From contig CAVQVG010000006.1 of the NCBI GenBank assembly GCA_963717125.1, forward strand, positions 124,001 to 188,000: a DNA stretch of 64,000 nucleotides, given 5' to 3'. The notes under the pieces are model-generated. The model was not told the DNA's origin and did no database searches. It saw only the letters and a program-made list of their open reading frames with translations. Position 1 is the stretch's first letter; each line of letters begins with the position of its first letter. A program made the translations under genes and the position numbers. This document shows positions 7,943-15,078 of the stretch, piece after piece. This DNA is from RYN-230 sp963717125 (GTDB taxonomy: Bacteria > Actinomycetota > Actinomycetes > Streptosporangiales > Streptosporangiaceae).

Positions 7943-9426
7943 GCAGCTCGACGTAGGACGGGCGGGCGGTGCTGTGGCTGATCAGATAGCTGGCCTGGCC
8001 ATCCGCCGGGAGCAGCTGGAACGAGCTGGGGTCGCGGCCGCGATCGTGATCCGGATCCGGTCGCCCGCGCGGAACAGCACCGAGGTCGGCAGCAGGTCGA
8101 AGGTGATCCGCTCCGGCCGGTGCAGCGGGAACGGCGCGGCGCTGCCGCTGGCGAACGTGCGCGGGGTGCGCAGCTTGCGCCACGCCGGGTTGGCGCGCCG
8201 CGGGGCCAGCGCGCGGTCGGCCAGCGCCAGCTCGCCCTCGGTGACGTAGACGACCCGGCCGTCCGGCTGGACGTCCTCGAGGTACCCGTAGAGCGCGCCG
8301 TGGCGGGCGCCGCGCAGCCCGGTCACGGTGAGGGTCACCCGGCCCAGGCCGGTCACCTGGACCGGGTCGCGCAGCGGCGCGGTGGTGTAGCTGAGCAGCT
8401 TGCGGTCCACCGCGGCGCGGTTGGGGTAGACGACCGGCTCGCCGGTGAAGTTTGTGTTCCACCGGTCCAGTGGCCCGGTGCCCGCGCTCGGGTTGAGGGT
8501 AAGCAGGTCAGCCCCGCCCGGGCCGCCCAGGCCGCTTGGGCCGGCCGGGCGGGTGGCGCGGGCCCGCCAGGCCAGCGTGTGGCCGGCCGCGAAGGTAAGG
8601 CGGCGCATCCGGGTGCCCGCGACCGGCCAGCGGGTGGTCGTGTGCCAGGTGCCCGCGTTCAGCGTGTAATAGTGCAGCAGGTGGCGGCCGTCCGGCCGGT
8701 CGGCGTGCTTCACGTACTGGTCGAAGAACGCGTACACCTGGTCGTTGAGCTGCTGGTGCTCGGCGGCGGTCAGCGGCCGGCTGGGCTGGAACGGGTCGGC
8801 GAGGTAGCCCTGGCCGTGGCTCCACGGCCCGATCCAGCTCTGCTGGGTGTTGGGCAGGCTGGTGAACTCGGACAGCACGCCATTGGCCGTGCCGGCGTCC
8901 AGCCACCCGGCGAACGTCAGGATCGGCACGCCGCCGGCCGTGATGGCCGCGGTCTTGCTGGCCACGCTGGCCACGGCCCAGCTCCGCGGTCAGCGTGCCG
9001 AACGAGGCGCCGGTGCCGCGCAGGTCGGCGAACACGTAGGCGTAACCGCGCTGGTTCCAGGGCTGGGCTATGGAGTAGTTGGGGGTTGCGCTTGATCCCG
9101 CCGGTGTAGGCCTGGGCCCGCCAGTACCGGTCGGTCTCCAGCACCGTCGGCAGCCGCGCACCGGGCGTGGTGCCGGGCGGCAGCCACACGTTGACGGCCA
9201 GCTGTACGCCGTCCGGCATCCGCACGTACTCCGAGACCAGCCGGGGGAACACCCGCGCCGCGGCGCGCTCGCAGGCGGTGGCGCGCTCGCGGGCGGTGGC
9301 GCGGCTGTGCGCGGTGGCGCGGCCGTGCGCGGCGGCGGTTGCGGACCCGGGCGCCGCCAACCCCAGCAGCACTGCGGTGAGCGAGGCCAGGCTGATCGGC
9401 AGGGCACGTCTGACGGGTCGGAACAT
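7929..9426 (-). pseudogene. Decayed CocE/NonD-type alpha/beta hydrolase
   Basis: Three frames must be joined. Residues from 9426 give a signal peptide and YVRMPDGVQLAVNVWLP. A one-base gain in a C run near 9088 then shifts frame into YAYVFADLRGTGASFG. Near 8970 the frame changes again directly into VASKTAAITAGGVPILTFAGWLDAG (the catalytic Asp region) and IGPWSHGQG (catalytic His). Near 8036 a third shift is needed to reach the true tail DPSSFQLLPADGQ. Relatives carry some 200-280 residues between DLRGTGAS and the Asp strand, including the GxSYxG nucleophile; these are absent. The enzyme is therefore non-functional. The joint lies in a 9-bp tandem duplication. Confidence 0.85.
8958..8975 (-). 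repeat. 9-bp tandem duplication at the hydrolase deletion joint
   Basis: GCTGGCCAC occurs twice in a row (8958-8966, 8967-8975) exactly where the sequence jumps from the DLRGTGAS strand to the catalytic-Asp strand. This is the kind of short direct repeat expected at a slippage or end-joining deletion. Confidence 0.6.
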
Positions 9427-9568
9427 CCGGTAGACCTCCGTGGTCGCGAGTTGGCGCGGCGCGCCGAAAATGGCCGGCGCCGCCAGCGACCCTAGGAGCA
9501 GATGGCCACCCTCGACATACGGCTGGACGGCCTCTTACCGGTGTACTTCCCGCCCCGCAGCGGCCAGG

Positions 9569-11044
9569 TTAGGGGAGCGGCCAGGTGTGCACCGGGTCGT
9601 TGGTGTGCATGTGCTCGATGTAGCGCTGGGTCATCAGCCGCAGCGCCTCGGCCCGGTCCGCGCCCCGCTCGGCGAACGTGTCGGCCGAGGCCACCTGCCA
9701 GGCGGCGCCGGTCTGCCCGGTCAGGCAGCGCTGCTGAACGATGCCGAGCAGCCGGTCGGCGTGCGCCGGGCTGACGCCCCAGCGGTACAGCCCGGAACGG
9801 GCCAGCGGCAGCAGGCGGCGGAGCACCAGTTCCGCGGCGGGCACTTCGCCCAGGCCTGGCCAGTACAGCCGGGCGTCCAGCCCGCTGCGGGCCGCCTCCC
9901 GCAGGTTCTCGGCCGCGGTGGCGAACGACATCTGCGTCCAGACCGGTCGCTGCGCCTCGGCCAGCGCGCGGACCAGCCCGTAGTAGAACGCGGCGTTGGC
10001 CAGCACGTCGGCCACGGTCGGGCCGGCCGGCAGCACCCGGTTCTCCACCCGCAGGTGCGGCCGGCCGCCGGCGGCCGCGTACACCGGCCGGTTCCACCGG
10101 TAGATGGTCCCGTTGTGCAGGTTCATCTCGGCCAGCTGCGGGCACTCGCCGCCGTCGAGCGTGGCCTCCGGGTCGTCGTCCTCGCAGATCGGCAGCAGCG
10201 CCGGGAAGTACCGGAGGTTCTCCTCGAACAGGTCGAACACCGACGTGATCCAGCGTTCACCGAACCACACCCGGGGTCGCACGCCCTGCGTCTTCAGCTC
10301 GTCCGGGCGGGTGTCGGTGGCCTGCTCGAACAAGATGATCCGGGTCTCCTGCCAGAGCTGCCGGCCGAACAGGTACGGCGAGTTGGCGGCCAGCGCGACC
10401 TGCGCCCCGGCGATGGCCTGGGCGGCGTTCCAGTAGCTGGCGAACGCCGCCGGGCTGACCTGGACATGCAGCTGCACGCTGGTGCAGGCGGCTTCCGGGG
10501 TGATGCTGCCCGCGTGGGTGAGCAGCGGCTCCGGGCCGTCGATCGCGATTCGCAGGTCCTCGCCGCGGGCGGCGAAGATCTGCTCGTTCAGCACCTTGTA
10601 CCGCTCGTTGGCGGACAGCGTGCCCTCGTGCACGTCCTGCTCGCCCAGCGTGGGCAGGATGCCGACCATGACCAGGCGGCTGCCGGCCTGGCGGGCCTTG
10701 CTGTCCGCCGCGTTGAGGCTGGCCCGGATCTCCGCTTCGAGTTCGGCCGTCGCCGCCCCGGCCAGCGGCCGCGGCGGCACGTTGATCTCCAGGTTGAACT
10801 GGCCCAGCTCGGTGTCCCAGGCCGGATCCGCGATCGCGTCGAGCACCGCGGCATTGCGCATCGACGGCGCGCCGGCGTCGTCCACCAGGTTCAGCTCGAT
10901 CTCCACCCCGACCTGCGCGGGGTCATCCTGGAACAACTGCTCGCGCAGCATCCGGGCGAACACGTCCAGCGAACGCTGCACCTTGTCCCGGTACTTGCGC
11001 CGGTCCTCGCCGCTGATCTTGACGGCCTGGATGTCACGCCCCAT
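9569..11044 (-). CDS. Glutamate-cysteine ligase family protein (GCS2-like)
   Basis: 491 residues, the usual length of the actinobacterial GCS2 carboxylate-amine ligase group. Seen: VGVEIELNLVDDAG (metal and glutamate binding), QFNLEINVPPRPL, the central ACTSVQLHVQVSP and the RVENRVLPAGPTVAD segment. Members make gamma-glutamyl bonds with ATP; in actinomycetes they serve gamma-glutamylcysteine formation for ergothioneine-type pathways or an unknown role. No other thiol-biosynthesis gene is adjacent, so the product is uncertain. The start is ATG followed by GRDIQAVKIS, typical for the group. The decayed hydrolase lies downstream on the same strand. Confidence 0.88.
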   Translation of the reverse strand: MGRDIQAVKISGEDRRKYRDKVQRSLDVFARMLREQLFQDDPAQVGVEIELNLVDDAGAPSMRNAAVLDAIADPAWDTELGQFNLEINVPPRPLAGAATAELEAEIRASLNAADSKARQAGSRLVMVGILPTLGEQDVHEGTLSANERYKVLNEQIFAARGEDLRIAIDGPEPLLTHAGSITPEAACTSVQLHVQVSPAAFASYWNAAQAIAGAQVALAANSPYLFGRQLWQETRIILFEQATDTRPDELKTQGVRPRVWFGERWITSVFDLFEENLRYFPALLPICEDDDPEATLDGGECPQLAEMNLHNGTIYRWNRPVYAAAGGRPHLRVENRVLPAGPTVADVLANAAFYYGLVRALAEAQRPVWTQMSFATAAENLREAARSGLDARLYWPGLGEVPAAELVLRRLLPLARSGLYRWGVSPAHADRLLGIVQQRCLTGQTGAAWQVASADTFAERGADRAEALRLMTQRYIEHMHTNDPVHTWPLP

Positions 11045-11374
11045 GAGGCCCCCCGCTCGCGGGCAACAGCGAGACTACGTACCCCGGTAGGCACCTTTCT
11101 CACACAGTCGCACGGCGCCGCGGCCAGCGCCAGAGATCATCAGCGGACAATCAGTGGACAATCAGCGGGTTATCGGTGTACAAGGAGCATTTCTTCAGCT
11201 CACTTACAGGTACGCATGTGAAAGTCAAGAGGTAGTACGGGGGACGTGTGAAACGGGCGCATCGTGAGGCCTCGCCCACGCACCGCGCCAGCCGCTGAGA
11301 ACCCAGCGCATCGCACCTGTGCCCTCGTGCCGAGCGCGCCGGACGATCCCGGCCCAGAGCGAGATCGAGGTTAC
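11045..11374. other. Non-coding region between divergent genes
   Basis: 330 bases between the ligase and the HATPase gene. Besides the 11-bp direct repeats at 11139-11171, I see an A/T-richer stretch around 11180-11240 that could hold promoters for both directions. Open frames through it lack protein character. Confidence 0.5.
11139..11171. repeat. Three 11-bp direct repeats ATCAGYGGACA
   Basis: ATCAGCGGACA (11139-11149), ATCAGTGGACA (11150-11160) and ATCAGCGGGTT (11161-11171) follow head to tail at one helical turn. The phasing suggests an array of protein-binding sites between the ligase and HATPase genes; no binding protein can be named. Confidence 0.5.
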
Positions 11375-11803
11375 GTGGTGATTGGTGCAGCGCAGGAACG
11401 CGGCCCGGGGGTCTGGCAGGTGATGCTGCCCCCGGCGGCACCGGCCGCCGGGCTGGCCCGGCAGGCCACCCGGGCTGCGGTGGCGGTCTGGCAGCTCGGC
11501 TACCTGGCCGATACGGCCGTGCTGCTCGTCTCCGAACTGGTCACGAACGCGGTCCAGCATGTCGGGCCGGACGCGACCGTGACCGTGCTGCGGCTCGAAT
11601 ACGAGGGCGGTTGGCTGCGCATCGAGGTGCACGACGGCAGCCCGCACGGGCCGGAGCCACGCATCCCGGACTGGCTGGACGAATCGGGCTTCGGCCTGCT
11701 GCTGGTGGACGCGCTGGCGGCCAAGTGGGGGGTGCGGCAGACCACGCAGGGCAAGGCCGTATGGGCCGAACTAGACGCCCGGCCGGGCGGTGCTGCCGAA
11801 TAG
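11375..11803 (+). CDS. RsbW-like ATP-binding protein (HATPase_c_2)
   Basis: 142 residues from GTG; an ATG at 11423 with GGCAGG upstream is an alternative. The GHKL fold motifs are present: N box LVSELVTNAVQH, G1-type VHDGSP, and ESGFGLLLVDALAAKWGV. These small actinomycete proteins resemble anti-sigma factor kinases that hold a sigma factor or phosphorylate an anti-anti-sigma STAS protein. No STAS or sigma gene is adjacent, so the partner is elsewhere. It heads the run of small stress-type genes at 11.4-20 kb. Frame extension further upstream has no protein character. Confidence 0.85.
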   Translation: MVIGAAQERGPGVWQVMLPPAAPAAGLARQATRAAVAVWQLGYLADTAVLLVSELVTNAVQHVGPDATVTVLRLEYEGGWLRIEVHDGSPHGPEPRIPDWLDESGFGLLLVDALAAKWGVRQTTQGKAVWAELDARPGGAAE

Positions 11804-11919
11804 CCGCCGCCCGGCCGGGTCGCAACCCCGCCGCCCGCCTCATCCGCCCGCCTGATCGGGCCGCCTCATCCGCGAGGCATGATTCACCTACCCCCGGCCC
11901 ACGGCGGAGCTGGCCACAC

Positions 11920-11935
11920 CATCCGCTACGGGTGA
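11920..11935 (+). promoter_or_regulatory. CATCC-N5-GGGTGA box, copy 1
   Basis: CATCCGCTACGGGTGA, 92 bases ahead of the CMD-like gene. It matches the element at 14664-14679 at 14 of 16 positions and that at 17931-17946 at 13 of 16. Proposed as a shared operator; see findings. Confidence 0.45.
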
Positions 11936-12027
11936 CACGGCGGACGGCCAATTCCGGGCAGGCTGGTACCTGGAGGCAGGGCTGCAGCGCCTGCCCGTGA
12001 CGCCGTGACCGCGGAAGGACTCTCATC

Positions 12028-12396
12028 ATGAACATGCCCGCGCAAGTGGATGTGGACGAGGCCAGCCAGCAGGCGCTGACTGGGCTGGCCGTGGGTGATC
12101 TTGACCTGCTGGCCGAGGGCCTGGAGCTACGGGCCGAGTGGCAGGCCAAGAGCGGCCTGGACGGCCGGAGCTACGCGCTGGTCAAGCTGGCCGCGCTGAT
12201 CGCCCTGGACGCGCCGCCCGCGTCCTACCTGTGGCAGGTGAGCAACGCGCTGGACGCCGGGGCCAGCCCAGCCGACCTGGTCGGTGTGCTGTTCGCCATC
12301 GCCCCGCAGGTCGGCGGCCCGAGGGTCGTGGCGGCCGCGCCTGAGCTGATGGTCGCCCTCGGCCTGTCCCTGCCCCCCGGGCCGGACGAGTCGTAG
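12028..12396 (+). CDS. Carboxymuconolactone decarboxylase-like (AhpD fold) protein
   Basis: 122 residues from ATG with GGAAGGA upstream. The segment from about residue 45 to 110 (SGLDGRSYALVKLAALIALD, then WQVSNALDAGASPADLVGVL) matches the CMD/AhpD helical fold. The CXXC pair of peroxidase-active AhpD is missing, so a redox role is unlikely and a lactonase-like or structural role is possible. It starts a four-gene tandem with the SHOCT, HdeD-like and GAP-family genes, the first three separated by no more than about 35 bases, and carries a CATCC-N5-GGGTGA box upstream. Confidence 0.8.
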   Translation: MNMPAQVDVDEASQQALTGLAVGDLDLLAEGLELRAEWQAKSGLDGRSYALVKLAALIALDAPPASYLWQVSNALDAGASPADLVGVLFAIAPQVGGPRVVAAAPELMVALGLSLPPGPDES

Positions 12397-12427
12397 TCAC
12401 CCGGCGCCCCGGCGAGAGGAGTCAGAT

Positions 12428-12730
12428 ATGTTCAGGCGGCGACGTCCCCTGTTGCGCGCGGCCGTGGTCGGTGGTGGCGCATACATGGCGGGCAAGCACA
12501 TGGCCCGCAGCCAGGACGATCAGTATGCGGCGGAGTCGGATCAGAACCAGCGGCTCAGCGACCTGGAGTCGCAGCAGCAGGCGCAGTCCGCGCCGGCTGC
12601 GCCCGCGGCGGCCCCAGCGGCCGGTTCCGCCACCATCGATCAGCTGAAACAGCTCTCCGAGCTGCACCAGCAGGGCGTGCTGACGGACGCCGAGTTCGCC
12701 GCGGCCAAAGCCAAGCTGCTCGGCACGTGA
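12428..12730 (+). CDS. SHOCT-domain small protein
   Basis: 100 residues, ATG preceded by GAGAGGAG. The N-terminus has a basic stretch (FRRRRPLLR) and a short hydrophobic segment (AAVVGGGAYMAG) that may anchor it in the membrane. A charged Gln-rich linker and a Pro/Ala stretch lead to a C-terminal SHOCT motif (IDQLKQLSELHQQGVLTDAE, ending AKAKLLGT). SHOCT is a short helical oligomerisation domain found at C-termini of many bacterial envelope proteins. It lies between the CMD-like and HdeD-like genes in one operon. Confidence 0.88.
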   Translation: MFRRRRPLLRAAVVGGGAYMAGKHMARSQDDQYAAESDQNQRLSDLESQQQAQSAPAAPAAAPAAGSATIDQLKQLSELHQQGVLTDAEFAAAKAKLLGT

Positions 12731-12753
12731 CCGCCGCGCACCCGGAGCAGAGC

Positions 12754-13332
12754 ATGACGACCGGAGATAATGACGCGCCGCCGCCCGCACCGCCGGCCCT
12801 GCTGACCGGCTCGTGGCAGGCAGCCATGCTGCTCGGCGCGCTGACCCTGATCCTCGGGATCATCGTCACCGCGCATCCGACCGGATCGCTCAACGTGCTG
12901 GCGGTCCTGCTCGGCATCCTGCTGATCCTGTCCGGGATCTTCCACCTGATCCGGGTGTTCGACCCGCGCGAACCACACCGGATCTGGCTCGGCATCGCCG
13001 GCCTGCTGTTCGTCGTGATCGGCGTGGTGCTGATCCGCCATCTGCATCTGACCAGGTCGCTGATCGGCCTGGTCATCGGCATCACCTGGATCGTGCAGGG
13101 GCTGACCGCGCTGATCGGCGGGATCGGCGGCGGGGCTCGCGAGGGGCGGGCCTGGTGGATCGTGTTCGGCCTGGTGAGCCTCGTCGCGGGCATCGTGGTC
13201 GCGGCCACCCCGGCGTCCTCGCTCACCGCGCTGGCCGTGCTGCTCGGCATCTGGTTCATCATCATGGGTGTCTTCGAGATCATCGGGGGGTTCATCCTGC
13301 GGCACGCGATGCAGCGGCAACTGAGCGGGTAA
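12754..13332 (+). CDS. HdeD/DUF308-family membrane protein
   Basis: 192 residues from the ATG with GGAG ten bases upstream; a GTG at 12727 overlapping the previous stop is also possible and would add nine residues. Six hydrophobic helices come in three hairpins, with repeated LAVLLGI motifs (NVLAVLLGILLILSGIFHLI; TALAVLLGIWFIIMGVFEII), the hallmark of the HdeD/DUF308 family. E. coli HdeD is linked to acid resistance at high cell density; function in actinomycetes is unknown. Coupled to the SHOCT gene. Confidence 0.88.
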   Translation: MTTGDNDAPPPAPPALLTGSWQAAMLLGALTLILGIIVTAHPTGSLNVLAVLLGILLILSGIFHLIRVFDPREPHRIWLGIAGLLFVVIGVVLIRHLHLTRSLIGLVIGITWIVQGLTALIGGIGGGAREGRAWWIVFGLVSLVAGIVVAATPASSLTALAVLLGIWFIIMGVFEIIGGFILRHAMQRQLSG

Positions 13333-13370
13333 CACCGGGGCGTTCGGGCTGAGGGGGCAGGCGGGTAACC

Positions 13371-14015
13371 ATGGTGCTCGATCTGCTGCTCATCGGCCTC
13401 GGCATCACCCTGGAGCCGTTCCCGGTCACCGGCTTCATCCTGCTGCTGACCGCGGGGCGGGGCAGCATCAAGGGCCTGGCCTTCATCCTCGGCTGGCTGG
13501 CCTGCCTGGTCGCGGTGATCGCGCTGGTCTTCCTGGCCACCGGGAACCAGCCGCCGAAGCCAGCGACCCCCGAATCGACGGGCCTGACCGCGGTCAAGCT
13601 GGCCCTGGGTGTCCTGCTCATCCTGATCGGGATACGGCAGCACCGCCGCCGGGGCCGCCCGCGCAAGCCGCCCGGCTGGATGGCCCGGCTGGACCATGTC
13701 TCGCTCTGGGCGGTGGCCGGACTGGCCGCGTTCCTGCAGCCCTGGACGCTGGTGGCGGCGGGCGCCGCGACGGTGGCCACGGCCAAGCTGGGTACGGTGG
13801 GCAGCTACCTGACGCTGCTGGGGTTCTGCCTGCTGGCCACGTCCAGCTTCCTGATCCTGGAGCTGTCCGCGACGTTCGCACCGCAGGCCGCCGCGCCCCG
13901 GCTCAGCCAGCTGCGCGGCTGGCTGGACACCCACCAGGACCAGATGATCGTCGGGATCTGCCTGCTGCTCGGCGGCTGGCTCGCCGGCAAGAGCATCTAC
14001 CTGCTGATCAGCTAG
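13371..14015 (+). CDS. GAP-family (SfLAP-like) polytopic membrane protein
   Basis: 214 residues with about six transmembrane helices. The opening LLLIGLGITLEPFPVTGFIL and the repeat-related AAFLQPWTLVAAGAATVA fit the GAP/Sap family, known in mycobacteria for export of glycopeptidolipid and sulfolipid. The central loop is basic (RQHRRRGRPRKPPGW). A role in moving a lipid or envelope component is suggested by family only. It is the last gene of the tandem and is followed by a strong bidirectional terminator. Confidence 0.87.
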   Translation: MVLDLLLIGLGITLEPFPVTGFILLLTAGRGSIKGLAFILGWLACLVAVIALVFLATGNQPPKPATPESTGLTAVKLALGVLLILIGIRQHRRRGRPRKPPGWMARLDHVSLWAVAGLAAFLQPWTLVAAGAATVATAKLGTVGSYLTLLGFCLLATSSFLILELSATFAPQAAAPRLSQLRGWLDTHQDQMIVGICLLLGGWLAGKSIYLLIS

Positions 14016-14040
14016 TTACTTAACGCCAGTACCCAGGACT

Positions 14041-14071
14041 GGTCACCGGCGGCGCGTGGCCGCCGGTGACC
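14041..14071. terminator. Bidirectional terminator hairpin
   Basis: GGTCACCGGCGGC (14041-14053) and GCCGCCGGTGACC (14059-14071) form a perfect 13-bp stem with a 5-base loop, between two convergent genes ending at 14015 and 14098. Confidence 0.85.
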
Positions 14072-14097
14072 CGTGACTGGAGACCGGTGAGCGCTGG

Positions 14098-14592
14098 TTA
14101 GGACGCGCTCCCGCCGTGCAGCGCCTCCTGAAGCTCCTGCTCGCCCTCTTTGGACAGCGAGGTCTTCAGCACCGTGCCGCCGTACTTGCTCATCGCCTCG
14201 ACGGCCTTGTCCGGGGTCACCTTCTCCACCATCAGGAACAGCGCCGAGGTGCCCGGCTGGATCATGCCACGGACCTGGTCCTCGAACTGCTTGTCGATGC
14301 CGGTTTTGGTGACCTTGCCCATCAGCGCGCCCATGCCCGCACCCACGGCCATGCCGAAGACCGGGATGAAGAACAGCAGGCCGAACAGCAGACCCCAGAA
14401 CATGCCCCAGGTCGCCCCGCCACCGACCATGTGGTGGCTGGTGTGCACGTGGTACTTGCCTTCGCGATCGCGAACGATAACCGCGATCGCGTCCGGCTCG
14501 ATGATCAGGTCCCGGGACAGCCGCCGGGCCTCTTCGGCCGCTTCCTCGGCGGTGGCCTCGTCCGGGTAGCCAATCGCGATCAGGTCAGACAT
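14098..14592 (-). CDS. DUF1269-domain membrane-associated protein
   Basis: 164 residues. N-terminal MSDLIAIGYPDEATAEEAAE and the paired glycine-rich hydrophobic hairpin (WGMFWGLLFGLLFFIPVFGM, then AVGAGMGALMGKVTKTGID) are the DUF1269 signature; the C-terminal half (GTSALFLMVEKVTPDKAVEA) is also family-typical. Function is unknown; related genes tend to sit with stress and general-response genes. AGGAAGAGAG lies just upstream of the ATG. A CATCC-N5-GGGTGA box is 72 bases upstream, shared with the divergent small gene at 14799. Confidence 0.92.
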   Translation of the reverse strand: MSDLIAIGYPDEATAEEAAEEARRLSRDLIIEPDAIAVIVRDREGKYHVHTSHHMVGGGATWGMFWGLLFGLLFFIPVFGMAVGAGMGALMGKVTKTGIDKQFEDQVRGMIQPGTSALFLMVEKVTPDKAVEAMSKYGGTVLKTSLSKEGEQELQEALHGGSAS

Positions 14593-14663
14593 GATTGCTC
14601 TCTTCCTGTATTCAGGCCAGCAGGGAACGCCTTCAGTCCATCAAGCCGGTGCCGGTCCCGGCC

Positions 14664-14723
14664 CATCCGTGACGGGTGATAAGCGCCGCGCCGGGCGATC
14701 CCAGCACGCGGAATCTCACCCGT
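14664..14723. promoter_or_regulatory. CATCC-N5-GGGTGA box, copy 2, with inverted half-site
   Basis: CATCCGTGACGGGTGA at 14664-14679, plus an inverted perfect copy of its ACGGGTGA half at 14716-14723. The second copy sits in GAATCTCACC (14711-14720), a 10-mer repeated at 17883-17892 before the LAL regulator. The region separates DUF1269 and the divergent small gene. Confidence 0.45.
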
Positions 14724-14798
14724 GATGAGTGGGGTGCCACGGGCGCCGACGCGGCAGCGTGGGATAGGCACCGCCCATCGCGACCTGCTGGGGGCTCC

Positions 14799-15044
14799 GT
14801 GACATCGCCGTATTACGAGATCAGGGTGGCCGGCGTGCTGCCGCCGGAGGCCTTGCTGGACTTCGAGCGGCTGACCGCCTCGGTGGAACCGGTGGAGACC
14901 CTGGTCCATGGCCCGCTCCGGGATCAGGCCGCGCTGCACGGGTTGCTGGCCCGGTTGCAGACGTTCGGCGTCGAGGTGCTGGAGGTACGCCGTCTGCACG
15001 ATCAGCAGGCCTCGCCCCCGGCCGCTGACCAGCCGGGGGAGTGA
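14799..15044 (+). CDS. Small conserved protein with LHGLLARL motif
   Basis: 81 residues from GTG preceded by GGGGG; the upstream frame is not protein-like. It begins YYEIRVAGVLPP and contains the motif ETLVHGPLRDQAALHGLLAR, then GVEVLEVRRL. A clear paralog lies at 55493-55741 on the other strand (DTVLTGLLDRSALYGVLAQ, LDLLEVRQL). From memory this is a small soluble alpha/beta family common in actinomycetes, without known function. It converges on the LAL regulator gene, 34 bases away. Confidence 0.75.
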   Translation: MTSPYYEIRVAGVLPPEALLDFERLTASVEPVETLVHGPLRDQAALHGLLARLQTFGVEVLEVRRLHDQQASPPAADQPGE

Positions 15045-15078
15045 GCGCCGGCCGGGCTCCCCAGCCGCCCGGCCTGGC

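Noticed and set aside
9440..11221. Plus-strand open frame of 593 codons opposite the glutamate-cysteine ligase
   Set aside because: Antisense reading of a gene with intact motifs; no ribosome site and no domain.
11541..12149. 202-codon minus-strand frame over the HATPase gene end
   Set aside because: Antisense to GHKL motifs and low-complexity Arg/Pro/Ser sequence.
12555..13934. 459-codon minus-strand frame over the HdeD-like and GAP genes
   Set aside because: Antisense of membrane-helix codons gives Gln/Arg/Asp-rich text; no family signal and no start site.
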